In this document: positions 43,103-54,855 of the stretch, piece after piece
Layout of the letters: the number at the start of each line of letters is the position of its first letter
Numbering within the stretch: the stretch's first letter is position 1
Assembly (NCBI GenBank): GCA_032622095.1
Contig: CP136067.1
Span: 177,416,556 to 177,480,555 of the forward strand
DNA length: 64,000 bases
Reading direction: 5' to 3'
Source: Siphonodentalium dalli
Taxonomy: Eukaryota; Mollusca; Scaphopoda; Gadilida; Siphonodentaliidae
Translations under genes and position numbers: made by a program
Notes under the pieces: generated by a model
What the model saw: only the letters and a program-made list of their open reading frames with translations
What the model was told of the DNA's origin: nothing
Databases searched by the model: none

Positions 43103-43330
43103 AACGTAAACTCATTTAAATTTTATGAAGTTAATATCATACACGTAGATATCACCGACTCATGGAATAAACTGACAAACTTGCCCAGATATACACGAAA
43201 CCATATACCTTTGTTGCGCAAGGATAACAAATCCGCGCTTATACGAGGATTCGATCACACTTCGCCATCGCTGGATATCGCCATGCACTTTACCAAATCA
43301 TCCGACTGTCAGATGTTCAAGAATGCCTGA
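43103..43330 (+). other. weak candidate coding exon
   Basis: Open frame of 75 codons without an ATG start, ending TGA at 43328. The second part (SWNKLTNLPRYTRN, LLRKDNKSALIRGFDH, KSSDCQMFKNA) has a protein-like composition, and a weak acceptor (cacgtag, ending 43147) precedes it. No domain recognised. Length alone is not decisive in this DNA. Confidence 0.2.
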
Positions 43331-44039
43331 TTCAACAACTGGTTCCCAATTTATTGGCGATATATACAATACTACTGTGGTGAGAAATGTAGTTGGACAT
43401 CATCAGTCTCCCAAATAATATCGTATGCAATTAACGTCTAAATTATATATGGGGTAGACAGTCTACTCTACTGTAGACTCATTTTCTGCGTTATGATATC
43501 ATACTCTCAGATCGAATTCTTCCATCAAGATAGTAATTCAGACAATTTGTGAACCCCGGAGAATATGTCTGTGTCACAATAACCGAATTTGTGCTTTGTG
43601 TGTTTTGCTTTCTGGTCGATGAGCGGGAAGACGTTGCTTGGTTGACGCACTGACGTGACCTGCATGCGTATCTATTTAAACTATCCAGGCTGGGTTTATC
43701 TCCCCTTAATTGCTCGATAAGACCGCTCCCAGTGGCGACGTTTTACCTACATTTTGTGGACTTCGGTGACAGTGGTATATATATATACGGAGCGAACAGT
43801 ACTACGAATTCAGTAGTCAGCCCACACAATTCAAATACAGTTTGTATCATTTCTTACTTATGGGGGAGACGCATTTTTTGCATAAATCCAGCCAAAAGTG
43901 CCAAGAAATTTTCAACAAAGAATTTCTCTGGATTTTTATACATTTGAGAGGTTGAAATTATTTTCTTTTTTGTCCCTTTCGGTACCAAGGACTGCTACAA
44001 TAACTAATAATTATACACAACACTCCAATCACCAACTAG
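43331..44039. other. unassigned DNA
   Basis: A 71-codon open frame at 43732-43947 (+) has no feature. A small imperfect hairpin ('agacagtctactctactgta') is at about 43450. Confidence 0.3.
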
Positions 44040-44170
44040 CTTATTGTCCCATATATTATAATGAAGAATAAAGCAGTCACAAATATCCCAGCCCAATGAA
44101 AACAAATGTTGATATGCAGTATAGTCCACTCAAACAGGGAGTAATCAACTGGAATTAGGCCACAGTATTA
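44040..44170 (+). repeat. Family B2, joined ends
   Basis: 'agcagtcacaaatatcccag' to 'gttgatatgcagt' (left end) joins directly to 'agggagtaatcaactgga' (right end). The interior seen at 9030-9440 is missing. Confidence 0.5.
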
Positions 44171-44812
44171 AGTGGAATGGCGAACAGCGAATCTTGGTTA
44201 TTAACCCGTGACCCACAACTCTTCTCAGCCCAATTTTCCATTGATCAACAGGCATGACATGAAAATTCTCAAATATAGAAAATTAGTTTTTTGCAGTTGC
44301 CTTTCTGAATGAAAAGAATAATTAAATTTCACAAATTAAGAAAAATAGGTCTCCTCTCATGATCTTCAGATATGGTATCATGGATATATGAACTGCACGT
44401 TTGAAAACAAAAAGCTAATTAACAGAAGTTCTTGTTACCTAAACACAGTGATTTATTATATATTTTTCTTGACATAAAAGGAAAGTAAATGAGATTATAA
44501 TACCAAATGGGTCGAAGGTTCTTAAATATTGTGTCACAATAGTCACTTGTACCAAATTTCACAAAGACATTCCTGACAGATTTTGAGAAAATCCTTTTTG
44601 AAATACCGGAAAATTTTGACAAAACGTGCGTCTGACCCTTCCGTTTGAGAAACGCTATTAGAATACTATCACTATTACACGCACTGGTGTAATCCGGTTT
44701 CCCAGTTAAATGTACAGTTAAATACATGCCCAAACGAAAATCTTCTTCACTCGAGTAGAAATAATGTTCAATATATCGAAAATAATTAACGCATACGACA
44801 ACAATATTCAGT
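44171..44812. other. unassigned DNA
   Basis: A 104-codon open frame on - (44419-44733) is present but shows no domain, signal peptide or splice sites. I do not call it a gene. Confidence 0.3.
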
Positions 44813-45060
44813 TTAACCCTTTCTATACTGAATGGAATCTACCATTCATTTATAAAAGTACATATTGGAATGTTTAATTATTCGTTTGATGGGTGTTCAG
44901 GATATATTAGCAGACGACAGTGTGGACCAAAAGATATTACTGAAGTGCTGAAGAAGTTCTATTTCATTGTGGGAAATGGTAAGATAATATGTTTAACAAA
45001 CGACCTGTTTGAACATATTATCTAAACATTTGCTCGTCAATGAATATTTAACATAGAAAG
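44813..45060 (+). mobile_element. TTAA MITE family J, diverged copy
   Basis: Left end TTAACCCTTTCTATACTGAA; hairpin 'agataatatgtttaaca' / 'gtttgaacatattatct' at 44970-45013. The right end is degraded near 'atttaacatagaaag'. Confidence 0.5.
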
Positions 45061-45459
45061 ACTTCAACCGCAACAGAAGGAGTTGTTAGATATTGTATAC
45101 CATATATTCTGATGTCAATGTAAATTTGACTGTAGCGCGTGGACAAAGTCGTCATTGTGTAGGAAAGACCGGTGGTACATGTACATATAGAGGGCAGAAC
45201 TGTTTAATAAACTGGTAACCAGTCGGTTGCCGAGTGAGTAAGGACTATGAATGGTGCGCTCTGGTATAGTGGTGTCTAGTGTCGACCTATTTTGATCACC
45301 GGACGGTGATGTATCAGAGGCATGTGGTCATTATATAACGCAGTTGACTGAACGCTATCGTACATGTATATTTTGTTGACTGATAAATCAATCGCGTCAC
45401 AAGAATTTCAAACTAAACTAAATTTTAAAATAAATTCTTCTATAGTGTATACATGCATT
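45061..45459. other. unassigned DNA
   Basis: No gene or repeat partner recognised. Confidence 0.3.
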
Positions 45460-45830
45460 AACTTGACTGGTCCCCGGACTACACAATGCCATCGCTCTGA
45501 CTTGACTGGTCCCCGGACTATACACAATGCCATCGCTATGACTTGACTGGTACCCGGACTATACACATACTTGACTGGTCCCCGGACTATACACATACTT
45601 GACTGGTCCCCGGACTATACACAATGCCATCGCTCTGACTTGACTGGTCCCCGGACTATACACATACTTGACTGGTCCCCGGACTATACACAATGCCATC
45701 GCTCTGACTTGACTGGTCCCCGGACTATACACATACTTGACTGGTCCCCGGACTATACACATACTTGACTGGTCCCCGGACTATACACATACTTGACTGG
45801 TCCCCGGACTATACACATTGCCATCGCTCT
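45460..45830 (+). repeat. two-unit minisatellite
   Basis: Built from cttgactggtccccggac plus 'tatacacata' (28 bp) and a longer form in which 'tatacaca' is followed by 'atgccatcgctctga' (about 41-42 bp), interspersed in about eleven units. Open frames on both strands translate it. Confidence 0.95.
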
Positions 45831-46777
45831 GCTTTGGACCTCGTTATTAATTAGGCTGTGTAATACACTGTCCAGTTTCTAGGTGACATAGTGTCCTTGT
45901 TCCTCCGTGCTTCCAGTTGTATAGTACGCTTTCCCCATATGACATAATAAACCTTCCTCATATCTCTTTGATACAGGTCATTCTTAGCAGGTCGCCCCTC
46001 TGCAAAAGCCATAATAATTTATCAACGGATTCCGTAAGCTGGAAGCACGCAGCGATATGATATTGGAAAAATACCTTCTCCGTCTGAATATTCGTATATC
46101 ACTGAGCACTTATCTTCGATTGTATGGTAGCTGTACAATTAGTCTGTTCGTCTCTATTCATATATTTGGGGTGTTGGCAACTTTCATCTTATTCTTAATA
46201 TTTTTTATATTTCGCCACGTTGTCTTTGGCATATAATATTTCAATCGGGTCTGGAATAGGTGGACTATTTCTACCTGGCATCCACATGTTTGGCATTATA
46301 TAGTGTTGCATCATTTTCGTAAATGAAACACGACGGATTTGGAAAACATTTAGTCACAATATATCATGTATCATTATCCATCATCTTTGCTATTTAAAAC
46401 TTGTTATACGAATCCAATATCTACCAGCGTTATGGGAGGGCACGCCACAGGGCGATAGCGGCGCAGTGATTCACGTATGGGCCAGGACGAGTCTAGTATA
46501 CTATTTAGCAATGTATGGCCAATTAGTTTTTGACAATTTCGTGAAAAGCCGGCGAAGTATTGTTTGAAAATGTTATCAACTTGTTAGTGGGGTTGTATTC
46601 CGTCTTGCAGTGAGCTTCTTTGTCACCAACCAATGAAATTACACCCAGTCTGAGCCAAGACCCATGGAATGGAGGGAATCCCAACAATACAGAAATAAAA
46701 TCTTTATGGGAGTGACAGCGACGTAAATCTAAGCATATTGTCGTCTGCGTTTCAAACAGACTTATTAGTTAAAGAAC
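45831..46777. other. unassigned DNA
   Basis: No gene recognised. A short open stretch after 'ctctttgatacag' at about 45977 is too short to call. Confidence 0.3.
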
Positions 46778-46919
46778 AATCACTTGATAGAACTGGTGAC
46801 GTGAAATAGTTCATGAGAGGCGGTGACGTTGAACAAAAAATCGAGTGTTTTACAATATAGTATCAGCTTCGAATGAGTTATTTCACGCCACCAGTTCAAT
46901 TAAGTGATTATTCCGTTTA
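46778..46919. repeat. foldback element, about 37-bp arms
   Basis: 'aatcacttgatagaactggt' and 'gacgtgaaatagttcat' are matched inversely by 'atgagttatttcacgcc' and 'accagttcaattaagtgatt', with about 65 bp between the arms. Confidence 0.75.
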
Positions 46920-47631
46920 TTATATTCCACTATAAACAACTGATTTACCAGAAATCCGAATAATACTGCCATTGTTTACATGCTGCACAAATTTCGAGCG
47001 CGTGTGAATACACAAGGCGCTAGTTAAAGTGACATAATTCACTTGTGAAATTATCGTGGATAATCACTCAAGAAATCAAGGTAAATCACTGTAATATATA
47101 TATTTAATTGTGTAAATTGACAAAAGTGCAACGTTCACTTGAAGCATTCGTGGTGTCAACCAGTGAATATTGTTGTCCGAATTATATATATATATATATA
47201 TTATAATTATTCTAACGGTATCGGGGATCTTGACATGCGGAGAACACCAAAGCCGGTTTGGTGATTTCCAGTGGATCGTATTGGTGGAATATAATTCATT
47301 TTGGAGTATATTGAGGTACCGGAGCTTCGACCGTTTTAATTTTTAAAATGATTTTCAATGGACACATTTTGGTTTTTATCTACAAAATAAAATTAAAATT
47401 TGACAACAATATTCGCATTATATGTTAACTAAACATATATGCGGGTTGCGTAAGAAAGTCAATTGTATATTTTTATTTTCAAGAGGAATAATTGTCGACA
47501 CCATTCTTAGTTCCGACAACAAATGGTTAGGTCTCGGTTGTCCATATACGCAAATAACCTATACATTCAACATATCCTCACGCAAATGCGCACATAATCA
47601 ACCTACAATGTGATATATGTATATAATGTGA
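46920..47631. other. unassigned AT-rich DNA
   Basis: The (AT)n run at 47184-47202 is the only simple feature. No gene recognised. Confidence 0.3.
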
Positions 47632-47929
47632 TTATTTGAATCTGAGTTAAGCATATAATGGACTCATACCCGTTATTTAGTTTTATGGCGGGGCCACTGT
47701 GAAAACACACATCAAAGAGCATACATCGGAACAGTCATGGGTTGGGTTATTTGTGTCATTGTCCGCACCTAATTTGCTTAGAATAGCCTCGTTATGAGTC
47801 GATAATGTGACTGGAACGCTCTCATTTTCAGCACATTATCGACTCAAAATTAGGCAATTCTAAGCAGATTATCTACATAAGTTCTATTGTAAGCAGATAA
47901 TGTGCGGATTTTTGGGAGAACAGGCTGAT
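47632..47929 (-). repeat. Interspersed repeat family E, inverted copy
   Basis: Reverse complement of the 798-1082 and 4660-4962 repeats, ending 'gggagaacaggctg'. Hairpin arms are present ('gttatgagtcgataatgtga', 'cacattatcgactcaaaatt'). Confidence 0.75.
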
Positions 47930-48293
47930 ACATTAGATCACAACATATTGCATATTTATATGTTTACTCCTAAATGTGCGGCACATATCAACGACGTTAC
48001 TGTAAAAGTTGGAAACGACATGTACGTAGCGATACCAGAATCGCCGAATGCTTGTCTTTCACGAGCTTCTCTGTGCTGTCAGAAATAATTTCATTACGCC
48101 ACCGTAGTGTGGTGTTTATTGCTTTTGGTTTTTTTGTATCGCATGGGCGATCGATAATTCACTGGGTGATTGTACATTCGGCAAACCTCGTCAGATTCCG
48201 TCACCGTTTCATCGTACCGATAATTACGAGAGTACAACTAAGATTGGCACATGTGTTTACGTCACCGGTGTAATTGTGGGGACATGCTTCTAT
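47930..48293. other. unassigned DNA
   Basis: Two overlapping + strand open frames (to 48088 and to 48273). One ends in a Cys-rich SLCCQK, but I see no acceptor that would make it an exon. Confidence 0.3.
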
Positions 48294-49045
48294 TATGAAG
48301 GTTTGCTATCCCGAAGGTCCGCTATTCCGAAGGTTCTCTATTCCGAAGGTTTTTGTTATTTTTAGGTTAATTCTATATTTTAAAGTATTGAGACTAATTT
48401 GAGAGGGTTCATTTTCACAAAGATTCTTTATATGGAGTGTGCGCTCACATCCGAACTGATCATGCGCGCACACCGATACAGATACAGGAGGAAATAACTT
48501 AACTTAGAAGATTAAATGTGATTTTGTTTTGTTTTCGCTGGTTTTCTTGAGATTTTATGTCATTACGTGGGCCCATACCTTTGAATTCTTGGCATATACT
48601 ATGAATGTTGTGGTATATATGGACCCTCCCGCATTGGGACATGACATAGGTTCAGTTGACTTAAGTGGTGTTCTGTGTGTGCTCCAATTTGGAGTTCATT
48701 ATTTTAAGGGCCAAGTTTAGAATTTTATGGGTCCATACCTTTGAACTCTGGGCATATAATATGAATATTGGGGGGCATGGCTCTATTCCGAAGGTTCACT
48801 ATCCCGAAGGTCCACTATTCCGAAATTTCTCTGAATGTTCGCTATTCCGAAGGTTCACCAATCCGAAGGTTCGTTATTCCGAAGGTTCTGTGTTCCAAAG
48901 ATTTTTTTTATTTTAAGGTTAATTCTATATTCTAAAGTAACGAGAGGGTTCATTATCACGAAGATTCTTTTTATGAAGGAAATAACGTAAAACATTAAAT
49001 GTGATTTTGTTTTGTTTTCGAGGGTTTTCTTGAGTTTAATGTCAT
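48294..49045 (+). repeat. CCGAAGGTT tandem motif and about 260-bp direct duplication
   Basis: Short arrays of 'attccgaaggttc.ct' (48294-48350 and 48783-48905) are each followed by matching sequence: 'aggttaattctatatt.taaag', 'gagggttcatt.tcac.aag', 'aatgtgattttgttttgttt' and 'gtcattacgt'. The first copy extends to about 48565, the second to 49045. A further pair ('ggcatata.tatgaat.ttg') is at 48590 and 48750. Confidence 0.75.
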
Positions 49046-49489
49046 TACGTATGACCTTATTTCTCATTACATATTCACGCCAAGGAGCCCACACAATTGC
49101 TATGTTACGATGCGATTTAATGTGATTATGTGTGACCTAATATCTCAATAATCTGAGGCAAGAGTACGCCTGCTAAAGGCGAATTATAACAGTTGGGGGT
49201 ATAACGCTCAATAAATACTGGAGGCTATAACAAACTGCGCAGTAGAATATCGCTGAATGGACGAGTATGAGATGAGCCTAAATGCAATTGTGACTTTGTT
49301 TAAAGGCCCACTTAATTTTCGAGTCATTAATTTTTTATAGTATATACGGTTTTAATAACAATTTATGCCATAAAATTTGAATAAACTACTATAATTCATC
49401 ACCATTTGAAAGGCAGAATACTTCTATCTCCTAGTTTGAAACACCTTCAAAATACCGCGTCGTATATCTAGCAATTAGCAACCAACATG
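49046..49489. other. unassigned DNA
   Basis: 'tttaaaggcccacttaattt' at about 49308 resembles a TTAA-element terminus without a partner. No gene seen. Confidence 0.3.
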
Positions 49490-50040
49490 TCCTCCTCGGC
49501 TTTCCATAGATTTCAACGTAATTTGATACCTATGGGTATTTGTGTCCGGGAAGTGTTTTGAACGGGTCAAATCGTGACCCCGACCTGACCTTGACCTTTA
49601 AAACTGTCAATACAAGGTCAATTTGGGTAAAACGGACAAATTTCGGCGAAATTTGATACTAGGGATACTTTGGTCTGAGGAGAGTTTTGAACGGGTCAAA
49701 TCGTGACCTCGGCCTGACCTTGACCTTCAATATGGCCAATCAAAGGTCAACTCGGATAAAACGGATAGATTTCGACGAAATTTGATACCTATGGGTACTT
49801 TTGTCGGGGGGGGGGGTGTTTTGGACGGGTCAAATCATGACTCTGACCTTACCTTGACCTTCAAAATTGTTAATTAAAGGTCAAGTTGGGTAAAACGGAC
49901 GGATTTCGACGAAATTTGATACCTATGGGTAGTTTTCTACGGGTGGGGGTGTTTTGGACTGGACAAATCATGACCCTGACCTGACCTTGACTTTCGAAAT
50001 AGTCAATTGAAGGTCAAATCGCACCTTTCACCGGAAAGCA
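49490..50040 (+). repeat. 130-bp satellite with AGGTCA-type motifs
   Basis: Four units with 'atttgatacc' at 49521, 49651, 49780 and 49914 (130, 129 and 134 bp apart). Each carries 'gggtcaaatc.tga', a 'tgaccttgacctt' block and 'aaggtcaa...gg.taaaacgga'. TGACCTTGA, the complement of TCAAGGTCA, is intact in three of four units. An 11-G run interrupts the third unit (49806-49816). Confidence 0.9.
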
Positions 50041-50284
50041 GATGTGAAACAGCCCGGGTGAAGTCGGGCCTATCAGCTTGTGTAATAAAGAAGACAGTTT
50101 GATGAAAGTAATGTATGCCACGAGAAACGGGAAAACTTGAAATATGGAAGTACGCAAATTTCCCGCATAAAATTTGAAAGCTAGTTTATAGAATAATTGT
50201 ATTATTATTTATATTTATGGCTAATAATACGATCTTGGTGGCGTTACCATTTCTGACTATGGTTTTCTTGTTTCACATGTTCCA
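50041..50284. other. unassigned DNA before a candidate exon
   Basis: No repeat recognised. The last 40 bases are pyrimidine-rich and end 'cacatgttccag'. Confidence 0.3.
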
Positions 50285-50346
50285 GAGTTCTCGGCGCTTT
50301 AGCACGGATAGAAGATAACTGCAACGAGAAAGACATAATTGACTGA
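50285..50346 (+). CDS. candidate terminal coding exon, unknown protein
   Basis: After a pyrimidine-rich acceptor (ttgtttcacatgttccag, ending 50285 or just before) there is a frame of 19 codons ending TGA at 50344-50346 (ALARIEDNCNEKDIID at the end). The acceptor would need an upstream exon ending with two bases of a codon; I did not find one. The length is too short to be strong evidence. A TTAA MITE begins two bases after the stop. Confidence 0.2.
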
Positions 50347-50347
50347 G

Positions 50348-50797
50348 TTAAAGGTACTCTATCCGATCAGTGGGTCCTCATACCATAAAAATACAACAAC
50401 AATTCTTGAAAATACGCTTTAGTCATCAGAATCGATTAATTGCAACAAAATAATGCTAACCGCTGTCAACTATGGTATCAAATTTACCAAAACGTGTTAT
50501 TTATCAAATTTTGTTCAACGAAATATGGCCGTATTATCACTTGAGTATTCACGAACTTAGGCCGTATTACCACTTGTTTTTAGAGTTATCCATGTTCATC
50601 CGAATTTTTGACCGATACCATCATTTGACGGCGTGTTTCTAGGCCACAAACAATTGAAATAATAAACTTCAAAAACCGATATCTGATCACTCTTGAGCTT
50701 TGATGGGTAGGTTCCTCGACTCGAATCAAATATTGTTTACCCCCGAAGCCAATGAAATAGTAGTTTAGGGGTGTTTAATCGGATTGAGTACCTTTAA
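50348..50797. mobile_element. TTAA MITE with GGTACTC ends
   Basis: 450 bp; TTAAAGGTACTCTATCCGAT at the left and the inverse of TTAAAGGTACTCAATCCGAT at the right. Bounded by TTAA, non-coding. The ends resemble the 9621-10199 element in layout but not in full sequence. Confidence 0.8.
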
Positions 50798-51050
50798 GAG
50801 AAATACAATGTGTTTAGCCTCTTCACCGCGGAATGACGTCGTGTCCTGGGCCGTTGACATTCTTGATTTTGTGTAGTAGAAATATATAATGGATATGTCG
50901 CGAAAACCATGCAACTGACTTCATGCAAAGGCTATTATCATACACAATCCTTGAAGATCGTACATTGTTAGAAACTTCGAGATACACTTGTACAGTTGCA
51001 CTAATGTCTGAGTTCCCACTGGTGAATGATGCAACATACTAGTGCGTTGA

Positions 51051-51181
51051 AGTATAAATAATCCAGGAACACAATGTCAGAAGAGGCAAAGTAAGGAACT
51101 AAATACCACTGAAAAGTTGTTTTGTCTGCTGATGCGAAATATCATCACATACACTATACTAAGAGTCACCAAACATCAGAG
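51051..51181 (+). promoter_or_regulatory. candidate TATA promoter and non-coding first exon
   Basis: TATAAATA at about 51051-51058; a start near 51082 would give a roughly 100-base exon ending CATCAGAG before GTGAGTATTT (donor at 51182). No downstream coding exon on + is firmly identified (63233-63416 is one remote possibility). Suggestive only. Confidence 0.25.
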
Positions 51182-52539
51182 GTGAGTATTTTGAGTTATG
51201 CAACATTTTTGGTATTTACTCGATTTCACAAACAATAAGCCACACATTAGCGCAAGCTCGTGGTATATAAACTCCATTGTTGTATAGTCCATATATCTAG
51301 TATTCCACGGTGTTAATAGTATATATGTGGTTATAAAAACCTGAAGTTGCAAAACATAAAAGGATCCTAGTTACATTACATATCAGATGAACAAACTAAT
51401 AAAAGTTTTTATTTTTCACGCTGCATTTTCAAACAAATGCAGGTATTGAAAGACTTGCAGTGCATACACTAAATACTTCTTTAGCCTACAATTAGTCTTA
51501 AAAAACGTATCTGGCCTTATCAGTACACAATAATATAATATAGAATATAGTTGGTACAAAACTTTTATTCAGAATGTCCAAAAATCAAACCCTACCCAAA
51601 AATTCGGAATATTGCCTCGTTATTGTTATTAGGCTCTTTACGTAACTGGGGACCCGTTTCTGTTTGATAGTGTTTCGAAAGTACGTTTTGATGAGGAATT
51701 CTTTGGGCTGATAATGTTTTAAGGGGCCAACGTCCTATTTCAGGGGCCAGAACCCGATTTTGAGGTGCAGCCCTATTTTCCGAAATTTTGGCCCCTAATT
51801 GAAACTTACTTTGATACATCTACATGATAACCACATACAGTCCTCATTTGTATTATTTTCCATAGCATTCTATGATGGGAGTGCCCATCAAGGAGCACAC
51901 CATCCTCCAAAATAACAACATTAGCGACTACGCAATTGCTCAAAACCAACAATTTGTGAATTGTACCGAAATAAGATACCCGTGTGGGTGCACTGGAAAC
52001 AACATTATTCTTCCGTGAGCTCTGTAATGTGACTGGAGTTGTTTAAGTGTCTACTAGACATATATTACAGTGATAAATAGGTATACACAGTCGGTAGGTA
52101 GACATATCTAAGTGAGATCTCAAATTGACAATTTGGAAGTTTTATTGCTAGAAACTCATAATAATCCAAGCATAACCTAGAGACAATTATCTGTCTTATT
52201 CAAATTAATTCATATATATGCATTATGATGGGTATATGCCATTTCGGTACAAGTGTTTTTATCTCTCCATAATGTAATAGCAATTTGAATTGGCTCATCC
52301 CACTTGTTGTCTGTTGCGATTCGCAGCAGTGTCTTGGACTCGATGTAGGTAACATACGATTGTAGAGTTCAGCATTGCTCAAATATATCACAAGACGAGT
52401 CGGATGGCAATTGCCCCGTCCTTCCTAGACTTAACACAGACACCGACTGGTCTGTGTTCATACTTTAAATTTCTGTGAAGGTGTGTATGTTTAGATTTTC
52501 CTGATATAATAGCCTTATTAAACCATAATAATATTTATC
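51182..52539. other. unassigned AT-rich DNA
   Basis: Short open frames on - (51592-51819, 52200-52391) without recognised features. Confidence 0.3.
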
Positions 52540-52740
52540 GCCAATAGTTGCGTCCCGAATAAAGAAGTAAATATTTACAATTGAGTATAGTTCGGACGAT
52601 GTTTTCTATGAAGTGGTATGGTCGATTTGCTTGAGATTTTCGGCGATTTTAGTAGAATGCTACGTTCCTCCAGTTGACAAAGCTCATGAATACTAACTTG
52701 TCAGTTTCACACACCCGAACAAGTCCATAATATATCTGTA
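52540..52740 (+). repeat. Interspersed repeat family I, copy 2
   Basis: Collinear with 13755-13970: 'atagttgcgtcccgaat', 'gaagtaaatatttacaattg', 'cggacgatgttttctatg', 'cgaacaagtccataatat'. Confidence 0.75.
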
Positions 52741-54399
52741 AACTACACTACCGGTATTATGTATTCGCTAATACGACAATTGTAATATAAGACTGGTAAA
52801 ACCATGACATATATCGAAAAGACGTTTGCCACCTCTTACAATTTATTCAATTACCACATGTTTTTGTTTAACATCTTCGCTGCTACAGTGTATGACGTCC
52901 GTAGCTATTACGGATTTCTTTGTCTCATGAATTTCCTGATATTTGAAGTGAGTCACATTGGCATATCTTTCCAAATTACCACTTTTTGTGTGGGATATGT
53001 TTGATAATTTATGTTGATGACCAATTTATATGCAATTTGACGTTGTGTGAACCGAGGCTGAATGAAGACAACTAACTGACATTCTACATACATGTATAAC
53101 GCCAGTTAACCCTTTCGACACTACAAGTAAACGGATGCTCCTCTCAGTCACAAAAAATGTGAACTTTATGGAGGATTTTAAAAATAGTTTGTTCTTGCAT
53201 TGGTTCAACAAACACAAAAGTCCATATCAAAGAAACAAATATGGGAACGTGTACTGAACACTGTAGAATAAATAAAAGAATACATATTCATATTTATCAA
53301 TATTAATCGAAAAAATATACTTAGAACCAGTCACTGTATTTTCTTGCTCAGTTATGCTGCCTGGAAGCTGACATTTGATGGCTCACCGTTATCATGGCTT
53401 CTGTTCGGAACATCGTGCAATGGTTGTAATACGCTGGTGTGTGCACTGGTTAATGGGAGATTATCCCATGAGTGGTAACCTATTTACTGTGAACAGCGTG
53501 ATGACCTGGTAGTCTTGATTGCAACTTAACAAATTCTTTTGTCAACAGATTTCACAGAACAGTTCACTCGCCACAGATAACCCAAAACTGCCAACTATCA
53601 TACAGCCATATTAAGAAAGACAAATCTATCATTTGCAAAAATAACTGGTGCTATGTATGTTTTCTTAAGATATCTTTTCTTGTTCATCATTCTGCAGTGT
53701 TCAGTACACATTCACGTAATTGGCTCTTATATATGGACTTTGTGTTTGTTGGACTAATGGAAGAACAATAGTTTTTAAAAACCTCTACAAAGTGCACATT
53801 TTGAGTTTCTAACATAAAAAATATACGAATTATGCCCTTAACATGTTTCATCAATATATTTTGACATGGTTACTAATATAAGTGAACAGTCTACTTTGTT
53901 TTGACTCCATCACATTTATGAAAATGGGTCCACAAAACACTTTAAAAATGTACATGTTGAACCAATGTGACAGAAAGTTATTTTTCAGCGTGCCACACAT
54001 AAGTGACACAACGCTCTTTAGTATGACCATATCGGGATACATCAAATTAAGAAAGCTCTTCATACATGCTGTATACAAGGTGTCTTGTTCTTTTTAGGGT
54101 GATACTCTAGAAACAGGTCAGGAATATTATTGCGAGCCATATGTAGTCTGTTCATATTCATTTCATGCATTTATCGATCTATTTGTTGTACCGCAAATAT
54201 AGGATACAAGCGAATAAAAACAAAGTTATTATGCTGCCATGTTACTCAATGAAAAGACACATCACAATATGTCAATGGAATGAACCCGAATCTCACGCGA
54301 CAGCCCCATTACACACAACAAAACAATTGGCACGTGACAATCGAGTGACATAGTTACCGAAAACCCGTTGATCACAAAGAAATGTATTCAATTTCGAAG
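52741..54399. other. unassigned AT-rich DNA
   Basis: 'ttaaccctttcgacactaca' at 53107 looks like the left terminus of another CCCTTT-type TTAA element; no right end was found. Open frames of 60-75 codons show no features. Confidence 0.3.
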
Positions 54400-54720
54400 A
54401 AAAGGAAAACCTGTGTTTCGATATCTACAAACCTATGTTTCGATCTCTACAAACCTGTGTTTCGATCTGTACAAACCTGTGTTTCAATCTGTACAAACCT
54501 GTGTTCGATCTGTACAAACCTGTGTTTCAATCTGTACAAACATGTGTTTCGATCTGTACAAACCTGTGTTTCGATCTGTACAAACCTGTGTTTCGATCTG
54601 TATAAACCTGTGTTTAGATCTGTACAAAAATGTCTTTTCTGTGTTTAGATAAGTACAAACCTGTGTTTAGATAAGTACAAACCTGTGTTTAGATATGTAC
54701 AAACCTGTGTTTAGATCTGT
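54400..54720 (+). repeat. 22-bp minisatellite
   Basis: About fourteen units of the type acaaacctgtgtttcgatct, the last few diverging to 'gtttagataagt'. The unit is not a multiple of three, so all three frames stay open; the 88-94-codon frames here are artefacts. Confidence 0.95.
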
Positions 54721-54823
54721 GTTGCTCGTTGGTGGAACGCTTGCTCCACGCCTGGATATAGCCGCACCCACAACTCGGTGGTATATGACCCAATCTGTAA
54801 ACATGAGAATAAATAACTCTAAA

Positions 54824-54825
<2 letters not shown>

Positions 54826-54852
<27 letters not shown>
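54826..54852. repeat. (ACAT)n microsatellite
   Basis: About six perfect tetranucleotide units. Confidence 0.9.

Positions 54853-54855
<3 letters not shown>

Noticed and set aside
44419-44733. 104-codon frame on -
   Set aside because: No recognisable motif, and AT-rich composition makes chance frames of this size plausible.
45977-46040. Short open stretch after 'ctctttgatacag'
   Set aside because: About 19 codons, no support beyond the acceptor-like sequence.
47900-48088. Frame ending in a Cys-rich tail on +
   Set aside because: Its start lies in family E repeat sequence and no acceptor precedes the unique part.
53545-53610. Short open stretch after 'tcttttgtcaacag'
   Set aside because: About 21 codons only; expected often by chance.
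54368-54652. 94- and 88-codon frames
   Set aside because: Direct translation of the 22-bp minisatellite in different frames.
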